Assembly: GCF_003390395.1 (NCBI RefSeq)
Contig: NZ_QUOV01000001.1
Coordinates: 3,782,001 to 3,846,000 of the forward strand
Length of the DNA: 64,000 nt
From: Thalassotalea euphylliae
GTDB taxonomy: Bacteria; Pseudomonadota; Gammaproteobacteria; Enterobacterales; Alteromonadaceae
Direction: 5' to 3'
This document shows, piece after piece, positions 46,802-56,077 of the stretch (its first letter is position 1; every line of letters starts with the position of its first letter). Under the pieces are notes generated by a model, which was not told where the DNA came from, ran no database searches, and saw nothing but the letters and a program-made list of their open reading frames with translations. The translations under genes and the position numbers were made by a program.

Positions 46802-47367
46802 ACCTTACTAAACCAATTACGGATACTTTGAAGCGAGCTCAAATCGAACAAGAATTGGTTTTTGGCTTCATTTTCTAAGCTGAGGTTAATTTTTTTGATA
46901 ACGCTTTTTTGCTTTATATTCTGGGCACTGTGCGAATAAACCATAGCGCGTTGTGTAGGGCTTATTTCCTCGAGTAAGCGATTGTTTACCGAATGTTCTT
47001 CGGCACTTTCTGAGCGCAAATTTCCTTGGTGAGTATCACGAGCATTATGGTTTGAGCGTGCGTTACGGTGTTGCCGTGCCTGTTCAGCGAGTACAAAATA
47101 ATGGCGACATGCTTTAACTGAGCAATCTTCTAACCAAGGGCCAACGTCTTGTGGCAGCTTAATGTAACGCAGTTGTTTGAGAAAGTGAGCAAAGACAAGG
47201 CGAAGCAGTTCAGCAGCGATCTCTTCATCACAAACAAGATGCAGGCAGATTGAGTAAACATCATCAGCGTAGTATTGGTATGCAGCCATAAAACCACTCT
47301 GCTTGCCTTGAATCAGTAATTCAAAGTCATGCTGTGCTAATGAATGTGCAAACCTTGGTTGTTCCAT
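46792..47367 (-). CDS. Degenerate ECF sigma-70-like protein
   Basis: 191 residues. Residues about 13-95 read like sigma region 2: F-x2-AYQYYADDVYSIC, then EEIAAELLRLVFAHFLKQL, which aligns with the AeDlvQevF core but replaces the Asp and Gln, then VGPWLEDCSVKACRHYF like the usual WLxxIAxNxxxD. Residues about 130-150 (LLEEISPTQRAMVYSHS) recall region 4 (LxxLpxxxRxVL), but the helix-turn-helix that should follow is not recognisable. It may be a divergent sigma factor or a sigma-derived regulator that no longer contacts DNA. First gene of a three-gene unit. Assignment is from pattern, not search. Confidence 0.55.
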   Translation of the reverse strand: MEQPRFAHSLAQHDFELLIQGKQSGFMAAYQYYADDVYSICLHLVCDEEIAAELLRLVFAHFLKQLRYIKLPQDVGPWLEDCSVKACRHYFVLAEQARQHRNARSNHNARDTHQGNLRSESAEEHSVNNRLLEEISPTQRAMVYSHSAQNIKQKSVIKKINLSLENEAKNQFLFDLSSLQSIRNWFSKVCK

Positions 47368-47455
47368 TGTCCAATATCGTTATTTGCCGTGCTGGTATGT
47401 TGTTTTTAACTATTTAGGGTCTTTCACTTTTTTACACTAAAGCCAAGCACAAAGC

Positions 47456-47485
47456 AAAAAGGGAGGATCTAAGATCCTCCCTTTT
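47456..47485 (-). terminator. Terminator of RND operon 2
   Basis: GGGAGGAT-CTAAG-ATCCTCCC with A-run on the left (U-run on the minus transcript), 26 bases past the permease stop. Confidence 0.9.
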
Positions 47486-47510
47486 ATCAGCACCTTATTC
47501 GATGCTTATT

Positions 47511-50500
47511 TTAATTTGACTCCAATGGTTTGGCTGCCAAAGCTTGAGCGCTTTTTTCAACATCTGATTTCGCGTTCTTATTACGCTTAAACAAGCCGCG
47601 AATATCTTCAATCACTAAATATAGCGCTGGTATCATTACCAAGGTGACAACAGTGGCAAACAATACGCCGAATGCTAATGAAACCGCCATTGGAATAACC
47701 ATTTGCGCCTGCATACTCGTTTCTAGCATGATAGGAACTAGGCCAATAAAGGTGGTAAATGACGTTAACACAATCGCGCGGAAACGGCGGCAGCCAGAAT
47801 GAATCACGGCATCTTTAAGCGCCATTCCTTGACGACGAGAGTTGTTAACATAATCGACCATTACCAATGAATCATTAATTACCACGCCTGCGGCTGCGAT
47901 AATACCGAACATCGATAGCACATTCAGATCCATACCTAAGATCATATGCCCAGCCATCGCCCCAACAATACCAAACGGAATCACCGTCATAATCATTAAT
48001 GGTTGCGAGTAACTTTTTAGCGGCACTGCCAGTAAGGTGAAAATCACCATTAGCGATAGAATAAAGTCGCGTAACTGTTTATTCGCACTTTCCATTTCTT
48101 CTTGGATACGCCCAGACACTTGGCTTTGCACTTGCGGGTATTTGCGCAATAACTCTGGAATGTAGTTGTCGCGAATATCTTTTGCCACTTCAAATGGCTC
48201 TACCTGCGCAGCATCAACACTAGCCCAAACATTAATCGTACGATTGCTGTTTTCACGACGAATACTTGTTACACCATCAACAACAGAAATTGATGCCAGT
48301 TCCGACAGCGGCAGCTCTGCCCCATTTGGCGCTTGAATCATCACATCGTCAACATGCCCGACAGCATTTCGCTCTTCCAATGGATAACGCACCATAACCT
48401 TGATTTCTTCACTGTCTCGTAAAATGCGTTGAGCTTCTAAGCCATAGAAACTGTAGCCAACTTGAGAAGCGATATCTGACAAGGTTAAGCCTAAGCTGTA
48501 GGCTAGCGGTTTAAGGGTGAACTGCACTTCCTTGGCGCTGGTTTGGCGACTGTCGTTCACATCACCGACCCCTTTAAGGCTATTTAACTTAGCTTTTAAA
48601 TCTTGTGCGGCAGCAAGCAGTTGATCGTCGTCTTGGCTTTCTAGTCTGAAGCTGATGTCGCCATCCTCACGACCACCGCCAAACAAGTTATCATCAATCG
48701 AGAACTGCTTTACACCCGGTAAGTTAGGGATAGCTTCGCGCCAACGATCGGCCAACTCAAACGTGTTCATCGCGCGTTGTTCTGGTTCGACTAATTTCAC
48801 CATAATTTGTGCACGTGTGCGGCTGCGCAAATCAACCTGCATATTGGCAATCATAGGTTTACCAAATTCCGCTTCTATATCCTGATCAACTTTTTTCAAG
48901 ATATTCTCAACCGTCAGTACGGTATTTAAGGTCGCTTTTTCTGCCGCATCAGTATTCATTTCAATGCTGATACGTGGGAAATCGTGTGGCACTTTAGGTT
49001 GACCAATAAAGCGCACTACACCACCACTGTATAAACCAGCACTGACCAGTAAGATGCTGATAAAGAACATGATCACACCGTAGCGATACTTCATTAGGGT
49101 CGTAATCGCAGGGCGATAGAAATGCTCAATGGTGTGCTTCATGCCGTTATCAACCGCACCACGTAATCGATGCAGCGGGTTGCGAGGGTTAGGCGGCTTA
49201 ACTTTCATGCTAATTAAATGGGCAGGCAGTATCAGCTTAGATTCCACCAAAGAGAATAATAGACAAAAGATAACGACATAACCGATAGACTGACTCCAAG
49301 CCGAACCTGGGCCATCACCTAATACCAGCGGAACAAAGGCAGCAATTGTGGTTAAGACGCCAAAAGTTGCAGGCATGGCAACGCGTTTAACGCCGCGAAT
49401 TACGCTTTCTGGTGAGTGACCTTTGTCTTCGATTTCCGCATGAGCACTTTCGCCCATCACAATAGCGTCATCAACGACAATACCCAGCACTAAGATAAAG
49501 GCGAACAAACTCGTGATATTTATCGTCACGTTAATAAATTCGAGCGGCATGACCAGTAGTGTTCCCAAGAAACACACGGGTAAGCCCATCATCACCCAAA
49601 ACGCCAAGCGGATGCGTAAGAACAGTGCCAACATCAAGAAAACAAGAATTGCACCGCTTTTCATGTTGTCTAGCATCATGTCTAAGCGGCCTTCGAGGTA
49701 GTAAGTAAAATCTACCCAAGTTTCTAATTTAACACCTTCTGGTAGCTCTTTTTGTTTCCGTTCAACAAAGTCACTCATGACTTTTGCAACACTAGTAATA
49801 CTTTGTTCACCCGCGGCACCCACAAAGAAGGTTACCGAGTTTTTCCCATTAAACTTTGAGTATTGCAGACCTTCTTGGAAGCCATCGTTAATGGTTGCGA
49901 TATCGCCCAACAGAATTTTAGTACCATCGCCTAGCGTGATAACGGGAATTTGCTCAAATTGATGACCACGGTATGCCTGATTTTCAACGCGCAGGTTAAT
50001 GTAACCATTTTCTGCACGAATTTGACCAGCCGACATATTACGAGAGTGGTCGCGCACCGCTTGTGCAACATCGCGGAAGCTCAATCCGTATTCACGTAAA
50101 CGATCTTTACTCACTTCAATTGAAATCTCATAGCCAAGGCCACTGTAAAATTCAGAAATGTTAATCAGCGGCTGCTGCTGAATTTCATCGTGAATTTTTT
50201 TACCTAAGGCTTTCAGTTCTTTATTGGTTAAATCGCCATACAGGCTGATGTACATTACCTCTTGGCGGTATTTAATACGCTCAACCACTGGGCGCTCCAT
50301 ACCGTCAGGAAATGAAGAAATAGAGTCAATTTGTGACTTCACTTCATCTAGTACCACTTGTGGGTCGTAATCTTCATCAACGCGGAAATAACCGCTAGAG
50401 CCATTTCGGTTTGAGTATGTGATAACGCGATCTAAGCCTTGAATCGTTTCTAAGGCTTCTTCGATTTTAATGGTAATGCCTTCCTCTACTTCTTGAGGCG

Positions 50501-50702
50501 CGGCACCTGGGTATGAGGCATTAAATTCAATCCAATTAATTTTGAATTGAGGAAACATTTGCTTGCTAATGGTACCAGCAGTTAGCAGGCCACCAATCAG
50601 AATAAAAGCCATCAATAAATTCGCTGCAACAGAGTTGCGTGCGAACCAAGCAATCAAGCCTTTATGTGTTTCGGCTATTTCGGCTGGGGTATATTCGCTC
50701 AT
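47511..50702 (-). CDS. RND efflux permease 2
   Basis: 1063 residues with the two-fold RND architecture of twelve helices and two big periplasmic loops. TM4 has GIVVDDAIVMGESAHAE with the paired Asp of the proton relay; TM10 has AAGVVINDSLVMVDYVN. A hydrophilic tail of about 30 residues follows TM12. The sequence fits the hydrophobe/amphiphile efflux branch and differs clearly from permease 1 at 27.2-30.3 kb. The adaptor gene is 4 bp upstream. Substrate unknown. Confidence 0.9.
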   Translation of the reverse strand: MSEYTPAEIAETHKGLIAWFARNSVAANLLMAFILIGGLLTAGTISKQMFPQFKINWIEFNASYPGAAPQEVEEGITIKIEEALETIQGLDRVITYSNRNGSSGYFRVDEDYDPQVVLDEVKSQIDSISSFPDGMERPVVERIKYRQEVMYISLYGDLTNKELKALGKKIHDEIQQQPLINISEFYSGLGYEISIEVSKDRLREYGLSFRDVAQAVRDHSRNMSAGQIRAENGYINLRVENQAYRGHQFEQIPVITLGDGTKILLGDIATINDGFQEGLQYSKFNGKNSVTFFVGAAGEQSITSVAKVMSDFVERKQKELPEGVKLETWVDFTYYLEGRLDMMLDNMKSGAILVFLMLALFLRIRLAFWVMMGLPVCFLGTLLVMPLEFINVTINITSLFAFILVLGIVVDDAIVMGESAHAEIEDKGHSPESVIRGVKRVAMPATFGVLTTIAAFVPLVLGDGPGSAWSQSIGYVVIFCLLFSLVESKLILPAHLISMKVKPPNPRNPLHRLRGAVDNGMKHTIEHFYRPAITTLMKYRYGVIMFFISILLVSAGLYSGGVVRFIGQPKVPHDFPRISIEMNTDAAEKATLNTVLTVENILKKVDQDIEAEFGKPMIANMQVDLRSRTRAQIMVKLVEPEQRAMNTFELADRWREAIPNLPGVKQFSIDDNLFGGGREDGDISFRLESQDDDQLLAAAQDLKAKLNSLKGVGDVNDSRQTSAKEVQFTLKPLAYSLGLTLSDIASQVGYSFYGLEAQRILRDSEEIKVMVRYPLEERNAVGHVDDVMIQAPNGAELPLSELASISVVDGVTSIRRENSNRTINVWASVDAAQVEPFEVAKDIRDNYIPELLRKYPQVQSQVSGRIQEEMESANKQLRDFILSLMVIFTLLAVPLKSYSQPLMIMTVIPFGIVGAMAGHMILGMDLNVLSMFGIIAAAGVVINDSLVMVDYVNNSRRQGMALKDAVIHSGCRRFRAIVLTSFTTFIGLVPIMLETSMQAQMVIPMAVSLAFGVLFATVVTLVMIPALYLVIEDIRGLFKRNKNAKSDVEKSAQALAAKPLESN

Positions 50703-50706
50703 CAGC

Positions 50707-51918
50707 TTATTCCTCTGCCGTTGCTACACTAGCTACCTGAGTTTCACTAGTGTTTTCTTCAGGATTTTCTTGGCTTTCGTCTTTCGGCTTGTCACTTTCT
50801 AATGCTAACGCCATGCCGTCAACAGGGTAATCAAGCGCAGAAACAATAATGCGGTCGCCATCAGTTAGGCCATCACCAATCACTAAACTGGCACCATCTT
50901 GGCGAACAATATCAACATTCACGTAACGCAATTTTGAATCGCTATCTAAAATTGCAATTCGATTATTCTCGACCAAATAGCGCGGTACCGTTGTCGCATT
51001 GGTCAAGGTTATGCCGTAAATATCAGCATTAACATAAGCACCAAAGCGCAGTGGCTTGTGCTCGCCTGACGACAACGCGTAAGGGTCTTTCACCTCAGCA
51101 ACTAAGTAACTCATGCGACTCGTATTATCCACTACGCCTTCATTACGAGCGATTTGCGCTTGCCACTGAGATTCTTTACCAGCAAATGTGCCTTTTAGCG
51201 TGACCGAAGCGGCGTCACCTTCTGCGATCAAAAACTGCAATTGATTGTCGGCAACAGGCAAGCGTACCTCAGCAACAGCTGTGCCTAATAATTTGCCAAC
51301 TGAACTACCCGTGCCTACGTATGAGCCTAAACCAATTGAGCGCATTTCAATCATGGCATCATACGGCGCTCGAATTTCGGTACGCTCTAAATCACGCTTT
51401 GCTCTTAGCACGCGTGCTTCTGCCGCTTTAACATGTGCCAGCTCTTGTGCTAATTGCGGCTTACGCAAACTTAACTCAGTTGGCAAAGCGTCAGTAATTT
51501 TACGCCACTCACTTTCGGCAACTTTACCTTGTGCGCGCTCAGTTTCCAGCGATGCATGAGAAGAAGCAAGGTTAGCTTCAGCATCAATAAGCGCGGCCTC
51601 GTAATCGCTTGGGTCAATGCGCGCTAATAATTGGCCTTTTTCAACAAAACCACCACGGACAAACGCTGGCGATAGCTCAACAATTTGACCATTTACTTGA
51701 GCGATAAGCTCAGTTTCGTATTTCGGTAGAACAACACCGTGTGATCCCACTTTCAGGTGCATTGAACCAACCGATACAGGCTCGATAGCGACGATTGGCG
51801 TGTTATCAACGGCTGGTTTTTCTTCTGGAGGTTTCTTCATACTCGACAATGCCATAAAGATTAAAATGCCACTGACTAAGATGATGATGGGTATGATTAT
51901 TTGTTTTTTCCTTGTCAC
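50707..51918 (-). CDS. RND efflux periplasmic adaptor 2
   Basis: 403 residues from the GTG at 51918, preferred because GAGGG lies seven bases upstream and the protein then begins MTRKKQIIIPIIILVSGILI, a clean membrane anchor; a GTG at 51939 would add seven residues. Lipoyl half motifs (AQVNGQIVELSPAFVRGGFV, TEIRAPYDAMIEMRSIGLG) flank a hairpin, with a beta-barrel after. The C-terminal 30 residues are acidic and low-complexity. First gene of operon 2, with a 12-bp inverted repeat directly upstream. Confidence 0.88.
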   Translation of the reverse strand: MTRKKQIIIPIIILVSGILIFMALSSMKKPPEEKPAVDNTPIVAIEPVSVGSMHLKVGSHGVVLPKYETELIAQVNGQIVELSPAFVRGGFVEKGQLLARIDPSDYEAALIDAEANLASSHASLETERAQGKVAESEWRKITDALPTELSLRKPQLAQELAHVKAAEARVLRAKRDLERTEIRAPYDAMIEMRSIGLGSYVGTGSSVGKLLGTAVAEVRLPVADNQLQFLIAEGDAASVTLKGTFAGKESQWQAQIARNEGVVDNTSRMSYLVAEVKDPYALSSGEHKPLRFGAYVNADIYGITLTNATTVPRYLVENNRIAILDSDSKLRYVNVDIVRQDGASLVIGDGLTDGDRIIVSALDYPVDGMALALESDKPKDESQENPEENTSETQVASVATAEE

Positions 51919-51939
51919 TGCTTTGCCCTCAATTTGCAC

Positions 51940-52347
51940 GCAACTTCTTATGACTAAATGTAAATTTTATCGAACTTTTAGTCATAAGCATGGTTAAAGT
52001 TGTAAACGGTTATTACAAAATACGCGCCAAGGCTTATTAACATTGCAAATAGCACAGGAAAAAATTTTTTATGCTTGCATTACAACAAGATAAATTAAAA
52101 AAACACTCATTTAATTTCTGAGCTTTTTCACTTATAACATTCGTTAAATCATTTACGATTAGCTAATTTCATCAATAATTGATTAAATTTAACGTTAATT
52201 AGTACTAATAACTAATGCAAAAAACCTAAGACAGACACAATCGGGCTCTTGTGTTAGTTATGATTGAGGTTAATATTGAGCAAAGAATAGAGCACAATCT
52301 GGTTAAATAAGACCACGCAAAATAGCCCCAACAGAGTAGTTCAACGC
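51940..52347. other. Intergenic region between RND operon 2 and terB
   Basis: About 400 bp, strongly AT-rich. It holds the 51947-51988 inverted repeat and must contain two divergent promoters. Beyond that I see no gene or repeat. Confidence 0.5.
51947..51988 (-). promoter_or_regulatory. 12-bp inverted repeat, predicted operator of RND operon 2
   Basis: CTTATGACTAAA and TTTAGTCATAAG are perfect inverted arms separated by 18 bases (centre to centre 30 bp). The repeat starts 29 bp upstream of the adaptor GTG. The regulator is not encoded nearby. Confidence 0.6.
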
Positions 52348-52824
52348 ATGCTTAATAAAATCCAGCAGTTTTTTAATGATGTTTTTCAAGAACAAGCGGT
52401 TGAAGAAGATAAACTTAATCTAGATATCGCTTGTGCCGTATTGCTAGTTGAAGTCATGAAAGCCGATGGCTTAATGGATGACAATGAGCAGCAACACATT
52501 AAGCAGATACTTGCGGGGCACTTCTCTCTGACTGACGATGAAGTGAGTGATATCGTTACCCAAGCCATCGAGTTAAGTGAGAACGCAACAGATTTTCACC
52601 GCTTTACTTCAGTATTAAACCAACATTACTCACCCTCACAAAAAGTCACTATGGTTGAAACCTTATGGCAATTAGCGCTTGCTGATGGTGAACTAGCTGC
52701 GATTGAACAGCATGTGATTCGAAAAATTGCTGATTTACTGCATTTACGCCACAGCGAATATACGCAGGCCAAGCTGCAAGCTCAGGCTAAGTTGAGCAAG
52801 GCCGATAATGGAAGCAAAAGCTAA
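52348..52824 (+). CDS. TerB-family cytoplasmic helical protein
   Basis: 158 residues, all helical. Two similar halves carry the TerB acidic motif: VEVMKADGLMDDNEQQHI and WQLALADGELAAIEQHVIRK, each with metal-suited Asp/Glu residues. The C-terminus is an Ala/Gln/Lys-rich helix. TerB domains occur in tellurite resistance and in DjlA-type proteins; stand-alone copies like this one are widespread and their role is not established. No other ter genes are near. Confidence 0.88.
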   Translation: MLNKIQQFFNDVFQEQAVEEDKLNLDIACAVLLVEVMKADGLMDDNEQQHIKQILAGHFSLTDDEVSDIVTQAIELSENATDFHRFTSVLNQHYSPSQKVTMVETLWQLALADGELAAIEQHVIRKIADLLHLRHSEYTQAKLQAQAKLSKADNGSKS

Positions 52825-52932
52825 CAGCCGCCTTCACCGATTTTGTTTTAAATTTTTTATAAATTTGTGACATTTTCAGCGACTTTCTCACGTTAGACTG
52901 AAGTTAACATTTATCTACTCAGTGGTCGTAGC

Positions 52933-53865
52933 GTGGCGAAACAAAGGACTTCATGTTATCTCGGGTTTGCACTAGTGATAGCCTCTCATCACAGTCTAGC
53001 GATAGAATGGGACATCATTTCATTAAGAACCACCCTTTCTCGCCCTGATACTAGCCAGAGCCTGATTTACCGTTCAACCGAAGGCGTAGAGCAAAAAGCA
53101 CTTTTCCATCTCTCGCCAACGAATAACGAACGCATAGGCTTTTTCCTCGACATTAATGATATTGAAATTGGCTATGCCGTTGATGCCAGAAAAGACGATA
53201 TCGAAACCGATACACAGAATATCCTGATATCGTATCGAAAGCTTAAAAACACTCGAATAGTACTGAATTACCAAACACTTGAAGGCTTGCAAACTAGAGT
53301 GGAAAATCTTAATGGACAAGGTCAACAAAGTGATTTTTTCGCTGAAACCAAATCAACCAAAATCGAGCTTTTCGGCCAACACAACCTTTACACTTTTGGT
53401 GGTAAAACGTCCGCGTTTGAGCATTTCTTCCTTAATCGTCCTAAGCTTAGTTCGCATTTTGACTGGTCGTTAAGCATTAATGGCGGTTGGTCTATTAAGC
53501 GACTATCACTTGAATCAAACAGCTCCCTCATCTTTGATACTGATTTTGTCAATGTCAATGACCGCCCAAAATCCGAGCTAGATTCCATTTCTTACAGCGG
53601 CGATATAGGCCCTTTTTTATCCGTACAAGCGCCTAACAATATTCATTTTTTCGCCGAATACAAATTTGGCAAAGGAACGATTAAAAATCTCAGTAATGTA
53701 GACAATTTAAAAGAATCTGGGGACGAAAAAGCACGTGCATACGGCGCTGGTCTTTCATGGACATCACAAAACGAAAAGTTTTTAGTATTGCTGCGCGCTT
53801 GGAAGCAAGAAGGTCGTCATATTCAAACATCATTTGGCGACCTGTCCGTCGTTTATTTTTTCTAG
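52933..53865 (+). CDS. Putative outer-membrane beta-barrel protein
   Basis: 310 residues from a GTG start. A signal peptide (about 1-23, ending SLA-IEWD) is followed by many short amphipathic strands with aromatic residues, and the chain ends in GDLSVVYFF; a terminal Phe is the usual BAM recognition signal. No family recognised. It converges on the glycosidase gene with a 30-bp gap, and both are secreted proteins; a functional link is possible but unproven. Confidence 0.65.
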   Translation: MAKQRTSCYLGFALVIASHHSLAIEWDIISLRTTLSRPDTSQSLIYRSTEGVEQKALFHLSPTNNERIGFFLDINDIEIGYAVDARKDDIETDTQNILISYRKLKNTRIVLNYQTLEGLQTRVENLNGQGQQSDFFAETKSTKIELFGQHNLYTFGGKTSAFEHFFLNRPKLSSHFDWSLSINGGWSIKRLSLESNSSLIFDTDFVNVNDRPKSELDSISYSGDIGPFLSVQAPNNIHFFAEYKFGKGTIKNLSNVDNLKESGDEKARAYGAGLSWTSQNEKFLVLLRAWKQEGRHIQTSFGDLSVVYFF

Positions 53866-53895
53866 CTTACGTATAGGTTCAGCCAGCCAAGACCG

Positions 53896-54915
53896 CTACT
53901 TTTGCGGAGTCAATGTGTAAAAAGCTTTAATGGTTTTTTCAACCGGTTTGTTTTGAGGTGTAAAGCGATTGTCATTGATGCCACCTGATTTAGCATGATC
54001 TGGGAACCATTTCCAAAGGAACCCTCCTAGGAACCAGCTTTCCCCCCAAAAGCGGCTAAAAATGGCGCGATACGCATTTTCCTGAGCAATACTGTTAAAT
54101 GTTGAGTTTACCGCTTGGTCCCAAGGCTCTTTTCCTGTGTAGTCAATATTTCGATAGCCAAATTCAGTAAAAATAACTTTCCTTTGTTGGGAGTGGCTGA
54201 ATTTTTTAATGGCACGGTAATGACTAGACCAACCCGCATAAAAAGCGTCATGGCTAGGTGTTTTTGATGTCGCTACCGGAAAATAGGCATCAATACCAAT
54301 GTAATCGAGCTTATCCCAAAAAGAGACATTATTATAATTGTCCCAGTTAGCCGCGTAGGTTATTTTACCTGAGTATATTGATCTAACTTTGTCGGACAAT
54401 TCACGCCAAAAATCAGGGCGTAATATCACCGACTTTTTTAATTCGACGCCAATGGCAAAAATACCAACATTCAATTCTTCAGCAACTTTGGCAAATTCAA
54501 GAATATAATTTGTGTAACTATTTTCGAAAATTAGCCATTGTCCTTCAGTCGAAAACGATAAATCACCTATCCATTGATTCCGCATCCATACATGTGGTTT
54601 TAACATCACTTTCAACTGTTGCTGGTGGGCGAGCCTGATGGTCTGCTTTATGCCTGCTACGGTTTCTCCTTTCCATTGATAATTGCTGTTATATAGCACC
54701 TCGGCACTATTGGGGCGAATGAAACCAAATGGCATGACTGTGATCCAGTTGGCATTAATATCTTTTACCGGATTTAAATCGCTGCTGTTAAGCGTTTGGT
54801 TTGTGGCAACAAAACTGACGCCATTAATTTTTTCAACGTCATTTACGTTTTGTGCCCAACTCAACAATGGTGTAAATAGGAAAACACTGAAGATGATAGA
54901 AATAAAAGGTCTCAT
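53896..54915 (-). CDS. Secreted TIM-barrel glycosidase, GH113-like
   Basis: 339 residues. A signal peptide (about 1-21, ending SWA-QNVND) leads a (beta/alpha)8 pattern: GVSFVATNQT at strand 1, KVMLKPHVWMRNQWIGD, FAIGVELKKS with the likely acid/base Glu, YIGIDAYFPV, and VIFTEFGYRN with the likely nucleophile Glu, then a Trp-rich GFLWKWFPDH. This order resembles glycoside hydrolase family 113 and related beta-mannanase-like enzymes. Substrate not predictable. It lacks carbohydrate-binding modules and a neighbouring polysaccharide locus. Confidence 0.75.
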   Translation of the reverse strand: MRPFISIIFSVFLFTPLLSWAQNVNDVEKINGVSFVATNQTLNSSDLNPVKDINANWITVMPFGFIRPNSAEVLYNSNYQWKGETVAGIKQTIRLAHQQQLKVMLKPHVWMRNQWIGDLSFSTEGQWLIFENSYTNYILEFAKVAEELNVGIFAIGVELKKSVILRPDFWRELSDKVRSIYSGKITYAANWDNYNNVSFWDKLDYIGIDAYFPVATSKTPSHDAFYAGWSSHYRAIKKFSHSQQRKVIFTEFGYRNIDYTGKEPWDQAVNSTFNSIAQENAYRAIFSRFWGESWFLGGFLWKWFPDHAKSGGINDNRFTPQNKPVEKTIKAFYTLTPQK

Positions 54916-55217
54916 AATAAAAAAGTGATGCTATCTAATGGGTTAGCTACCTAAAATTGACCTGTTAAGAGGTATTTTCCTGACAAAATTAAAATAATAA
55001 CGAGTCGTTTGAATGTTAACGGGCTCACAGCGAGCGAATATAGAGATCGAATATAAAGGCACAGCTTGTCGCAATGGCTGCTTACTTTAAATAGTCTCAG
55101 CCCCTCAAAGATCATCACGTTATAAATACTTGCTCATTATATAGCTAGTGGTATTTAGTCGTATTTCCCCCCGAGCTTAGGTAAAATAGCGCGTTTTTCA
55201 TTTTTGAGGCTAAAACT
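54916..55217. other. Divergent intergenic region, glycosidase to cvfB-like gene
   Basis: About 300 bp, AT-rich, expected to hold two outward promoters. A TAAAAT-type -10 candidate lies at 55182 before the cvfB-like gene, without a convincing -35. Nothing else seen. Confidence 0.4.
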
Positions 55218-56048
55218 GTGGCTGACATCGGCAAATTCAATCAACTCAAGGTTATCGCGCATACCGCCAATGGCGTTTATTTAGATGGTGGTGACTTAGG
55301 CGAGATCTTGCTACCTAATCGTTATGTTCCAGAAACGTGTGAGTTAGACGATGTACTTGATGTATTTGTTTACACAGATTCTCTAGACCGACTTGTCGCG
55401 ACCAAAGATAAACCTTATGTCGAAGCCGGTGGCTTTGCCTCTCTCAACGTTAAGCAAGTTAACAAGCTTGGCGCTTTTCTTGATTGGGGGTTACCAAAAG
55501 ACTTATTGGTACCTCACAATCTAATGCACAAAAAAATGGAGCTGGGTAAACGTTACTTAGTGCACGTATTTGTTGATACTCGCACCGAGCGCTTAGTAGC
55601 TTCATCTAAATTGGATAAGTACTTAGATATTTGGCCTACTGACTACAAAGAAGGTCAAGCGGTTGAGCTTGTTATCGCAGGCCGCACTGACTTAGGCACG
55701 AAAGCCATTATCAATAACCAACACTGGGGATTAATTTTCACCAGTGAAATCCATCAAAAGCTGCATACTGGGCAAACTGTTCAAGGTTATATCAAGCGCG
55801 TGCGTGAAGATGGCCGTATCGATTTAACCCTTGCCCGCGCAGGCAAAGGCAAAGTGATTGATTTCACCGATAAGTTATTAGCCTACCTACAAGAGAATAA
55901 TGGCTATTGTGCCTTACATGACAAATCATCACCGGCTGACATTAGCCGTGAATTTGGCGTCAGTAAAAAAGCGTTTAAAGCGACTGTGGGTCACTTACTT
56001 AAGCAAAACAAAATTACCATTGGCGATGATGGAATTCGCTTAAAGTAG
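55218..56048 (+). CDS. S1-domain RNA-binding protein, CvfB/YitL family
   Basis: 276 residues from a GTG preceded by GAGG nine bases upstream. Tandem S1-like beta domains follow (about 1-65, 70-135, 145-210; for example GGFASLNVKQVNKLGAFLDW and TVQGYIKRVREDGRIDLTLA). A C-terminal winged helix comes next (about 222-276, ISREFGVSKKAFKATVGHLL). The CvfB family binds RNA and modulates virulence genes in Staphylococcus; its role in gammaproteobacteria is not defined. Cytoplasmic, single gene. Confidence 0.88.
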   Translation: MADIGKFNQLKVIAHTANGVYLDGGDLGEILLPNRYVPETCELDDVLDVFVYTDSLDRLVATKDKPYVEAGGFASLNVKQVNKLGAFLDWGLPKDLLVPHNLMHKKMELGKRYLVHVFVDTRTERLVASSKLDKYLDIWPTDYKEGQAVELVIAGRTDLGTKAIINNQHWGLIFTSEIHQKLHTGQTVQGYIKRVREDGRIDLTLARAGKGKVIDFTDKLLAYLQENNGYCALHDKSSPADISREFGVSKKAFKATVGHLLKQNKITIGDDGIRLK

Positions 56049-56077
56049 TGACTTAGCAGGCTGATTGCCTAGTGCCC

